In this document: piece after piece, positions 5,587 through 7,377 of the stretch | Layout of the letters: each line of letters starts with the position of its first letter | Position numbering within the stretch: the first letter of the stretch is position 1 | From: Bdellovibrionales bacterium | Lineage (GTDB): Bacteria; Bdellovibrionota; Bdellovibrionia; Bdellovibrionales; Bdellovibrionaceae | Direction: 5' to 3' | Length of the DNA stretch: 7,377 nt | Assembly (NCBI GenBank): GCA_027320785.1 | Contig: DAHVKR010000058.1 | Coordinates: 1 to 7,377, forward strand | Translations under genes and position numbers: made by a program | Notes under the pieces: model-generated | The model's database searches: none | Told to the model about the DNA's origin: nothing | What the model saw: the letters and a program-made list of their open reading frames with translations, nothing else

Positions 5587-6579
5587 ATGAAGAGTACGTT
5601 ACAACAAATACGACCCGATGATCAATCTTCTCTGATCTCATGGTATCATGACAACCATCGAGATCTTCCTTGGCGTCGCACTCAGGATCCTTACAAAATT
5701 TGGATTTCAGAGGTCATGCTGCAACAAACCACAGTTGTCACAGTTTTACCTTATTATGAACGCTTCCTTAAGGCTTTTCCCAACATTAAGAAACTGGCCC
5801 AGGCCCCGCTCGAGAAAGTTCTCGAGCTCTGGTCAGGTTTAGGCTACTACTCCCGTGCTCGCAATTTACATAAGGCGGCCCAAGCTCTTCATCAAAATGG
5901 AGGATTTCCGCAAACAGCTACAGAGTTGGAGCAACTCCCTGGCTTTGGTCCCTATACCTCTCGGGCTGTTGCCACCTTTGCCTTTCAAGAAAAAGTTGGC
6001 GTCTTAGATGGTAATGTGATTCGAGTCCTATGTCGTCGCTATGGGCTTTCCGTACAACACTGGATTCCAAAAGAGAAACAAGTCCTGCAAAAGATTGCCG
6101 ATGACCTGGCTCAGGTCAAAACACCTGATATTTTAAATCAAGCCCTCATGGAGCTGGGAGCCACTCTCTGCACACCTCAGAATCCAAGCTGCCTACTTTG
6201 CCCTTGGGTCTCTCGCTGCCAGGCTCGACAGTCTTCTACAATCGCTCTGCTTCCACTAAAAAAACCGAGAGCCACTTTTGAAACCTGGGTTTGGCAACCT
6301 CAAGTAGCCATCCAAAAAGGGAAAGTCGCACTCGTTCAAAATCCAGATCTTCCCTTTCTAAAAGGGCAATGGGTTTTCCCAGGCCCCATTCAAAAAATGA
6401 AATCAAAGCCTGCACGTTTTGATGTGAAACATGGAATTACAAAATACGATATCTACATACAAGTTCGCAAAAAGAAGAGTTTATCTTCGCAAGATGTAAA
6501 ATGGGTGCCTCTTGATCAAGTAAAAAAAATAAATCCCACGTCTTTGATTCAAAAAATATTGGAGCATAGTCAAAAATGA
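5587..6579 (+). CDS. mutY: A/G-specific adenine DNA glycosylase MutY, 330 aa
   Basis: Base-excision repair enzyme that removes adenine mispaired with 8-oxoguanine. The N-terminal lead into WYHDNHRDLPWR (19-30) is standard. Catalytic Glu42 is in ISEVMLQQT, the helix-hairpin-helix is LPGFGPYTSRA (117-127), and catalytic Asp141 is in VLDGNVIRVLCR. The [4Fe-4S] loop is C195-x6-C202-x2-C205-x5-C211, exactly the MutY/EndoIII spacing. The C-terminal NUDIX-like 8-oxoG recognition domain (about 230-330) is present (GQWVFPG, WVPLD), but the loop that reads FSH in E. coli reads ITK here (284-286, in HGITKY). Length is close to the usual 350. The ribosome site is weak (AAGAGA near the ATG). Divergent from speB, and its stop overlaps the downstream lipoprotein start (ATGA). 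Confidence 0.95.
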   Translation: MKSTLQQIRPDDQSSLISWYHDNHRDLPWRRTQDPYKIWISEVMLQQTTVVTVLPYYERFLKAFPNIKKLAQAPLEKVLELWSGLGYYSRARNLHKAAQALHQNGGFPQTATELEQLPGFGPYTSRAVATFAFQEKVGVLDGNVIRVLCRRYGLSVQHWIPKEKQVLQKIADDLAQVKTPDILNQALMELGATLCTPQNPSCLLCPWVSRCQARQSSTIALLPLKKPRATFETWVWQPQVAIQKGKVALVQNPDLPFLKGQWVFPGPIQKMKSKPARFDVKHGITKYDIYIQVRKKKSLSSQDVKWVPLDQVKKINPTSLIQKILEHSQK

Positions 6580-7377
6580 AGCTTTTCATCTCTCTTCTTA
6601 TTGCGCTCGCAGGGTGCTCTCATAAGCCAACTCAAAGCACGACATCTTCAACGACCTCGACAGCCCCTCAAGAAATGCCTCTTCCTTTTTTAAAGGAGTG
6701 CTCACAAATTCGAGTTATTGACTCCAACAACTGGCTACTGACTTGCCAGAAGCCTCCCCATGAAGATCGAACTGAAATCTACGAGTGGTCCCTAGAGAAT
6801 CAAAAGCTGAAGCGATTGACCTACCAAGATGGACAGATCTGGGACATTATGCCCATCGATTCAGAGCACTTTTATTACTCTTCTTCATATGATGAGTTCA
6901 AAGAACAGTTTGCTTCCATTTTAAGTGGCGCCAAACCAGGATCTGATATTTATTTAAAAGACCTTACCCATACCGATTTTCACAGAATAACAAGCACAAA
7001 GGGCCTTGAGATCTCATTATTCTGGGAACCTCAAACAAAGAAACTTTACTTCATTCACGAAGGAGACACTCAATCTGAAATTATGACTTTAGACCGACGT
7101 CATAAGCTCAAAACTCTCTACAAAACCTCTCACAGGCCTATTCGCAATCCTATTTATATTCCTAAAAGCCATCAGCTCTATTGGCTTGAATATGAGTCCA
7201 TCGATAAGCGGCCCGATATCCGCATGATGGATGCAAAAGGAAACCTCACCACCCTCTATCACTCTGAAAGTAAAATATTTCAAATCTCCCTCTCTCCAAA
7301 TGGCCAACAACTCATGGTTGGATTTGTGACAGGTTTGGGAGTCGAAATTTGGAGCCTACATCTTGAGGATAATTGTT
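6576..7377 (+). CDS. Lipoprotein with predicted beta-propeller repeats, 3' truncated by the window
   Basis: No stop codon before the right edge; 267 codons are visible. ATG 6576 overlaps the mutY stop as ATGA, with GGAG 11 bases upstream. The N-terminus is a lipoprotein signal: Lys2, a hydrophobic stretch, and lipobox LAGC with Cys14 as the lipidated residue. Ser at +2 would favour outer-membrane sorting under the E. coli Lol rule. A Ser/Thr/Pro-rich linker (about 18-32) follows. The rest shows repeated strand-turn motifs of the type (E/D)IxxxDxxxxxxxxLT or LY at about residues 68-82, 125-139, 169-183 and 215-228, and again from 257, spaced roughly 43-57 residues. A SLSPNGQQL motif (238-246) is typical of TolB/PD40-like blades. 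I do not recognise the family further. It may be a periplasm-facing scaffold or sensor. The junction with mutY suggests shared transcription, not shared function. Confidence 0.8.
   Translation, partial: MKLFISLLIALAGCSHKPTQSTTSSTTSTAPQEMPLPFLKECSQIRVIDSNNWLLTCQKPPHEDRTEIYEWSLENQKLKRLTYQDGQIWDIMPIDSEHFYYSSSYDEFKEQFASILSGAKPGSDIYLKDLTHTDFHRITSTKGLEISLFWEPQTKKLYFIHEGDTQSEIMTLDRRHKLKTLYKTSHRPIRNPIYIPKSHQLYWLEYESIDKRPDIRMMDAKGNLTTLYHSESKIFQISLSPNGQQLMVGFVTGLGVEIWSLHLEDNC

Noticed and set aside
7089..7310. Minus-strand open frame of 73 codons at the right end
   Set aside because: It is antisense to the lipoprotein gene, which has a signal peptide and repeat structure; the minus frame shows no motif.

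Overview
This 7.4-kb window is densely coding, with a moderate-to-low G+C content judged by eye. It comes from a Gram-negative bacterium. It carries an MpaA-type murein peptidase, a lipoprotein with a Sec/lipobox signal, a two-component pair whose regulator is a sigma-54 activator, and short ATGA or 13-base gene overlaps. The gene content and the phosphorelay architecture would suit a Bdellovibrionota or former deltaproteobacterial genome. That placement is an inference, because the window contains no rRNA or other marker gene.

Layout. From the left edge to about 3110 (+), three genes overlap end to end: the 3' part of an M14 zinc peptidase very like murein peptide amidase A, a HAD-superfamily hydrolase, and a 615-residue multidomain histidine-kinase-like protein. 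The kinase-like protein has an intact H-box (His398), but its C-terminal ATPase domain lacks the recognisable N, G1, F and G2 boxes. A 50- to 78-base gap follows. It holds a terminator-like hairpin and, overlapping it, a near-consensus sigma-70 promoter for an NtrC-class response regulator (start best placed at 3189). A strong GC-rich hairpin at 4601-4634 closes this block.

Convergent to it on the minus strand is an agmatinase-family ureohydrolase (speB). Divergent from speB, with only about 15-27 bases between them, is mutY (adenine DNA glycosylase). mutY overlaps the start of a lipoprotein gene with a predicted beta-propeller by an ATGA junction, and that gene runs off the right edge.

How the genes may work together. 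The likely theme on the left is cell-wall peptide trimming together with a signalling protein translated from the same message. The regulator next door has its own promoter and all the residues for phosphorylation, ATP hydrolysis and sigma-54 contact. Its adjacent 'kinase' seems unable to bind ATP in the usual way. It may therefore act as a phosphotransfer or phosphatase partner, or depend on another kinase. speB (polyamine/urea release) and mutY (8-oxoG:A repair) look like housekeeping genes that share a very compact divergent start region. I saw no mobile element, CRISPR array, tRNA or rRNA. No gene-free stretch exceeds 300 bases.
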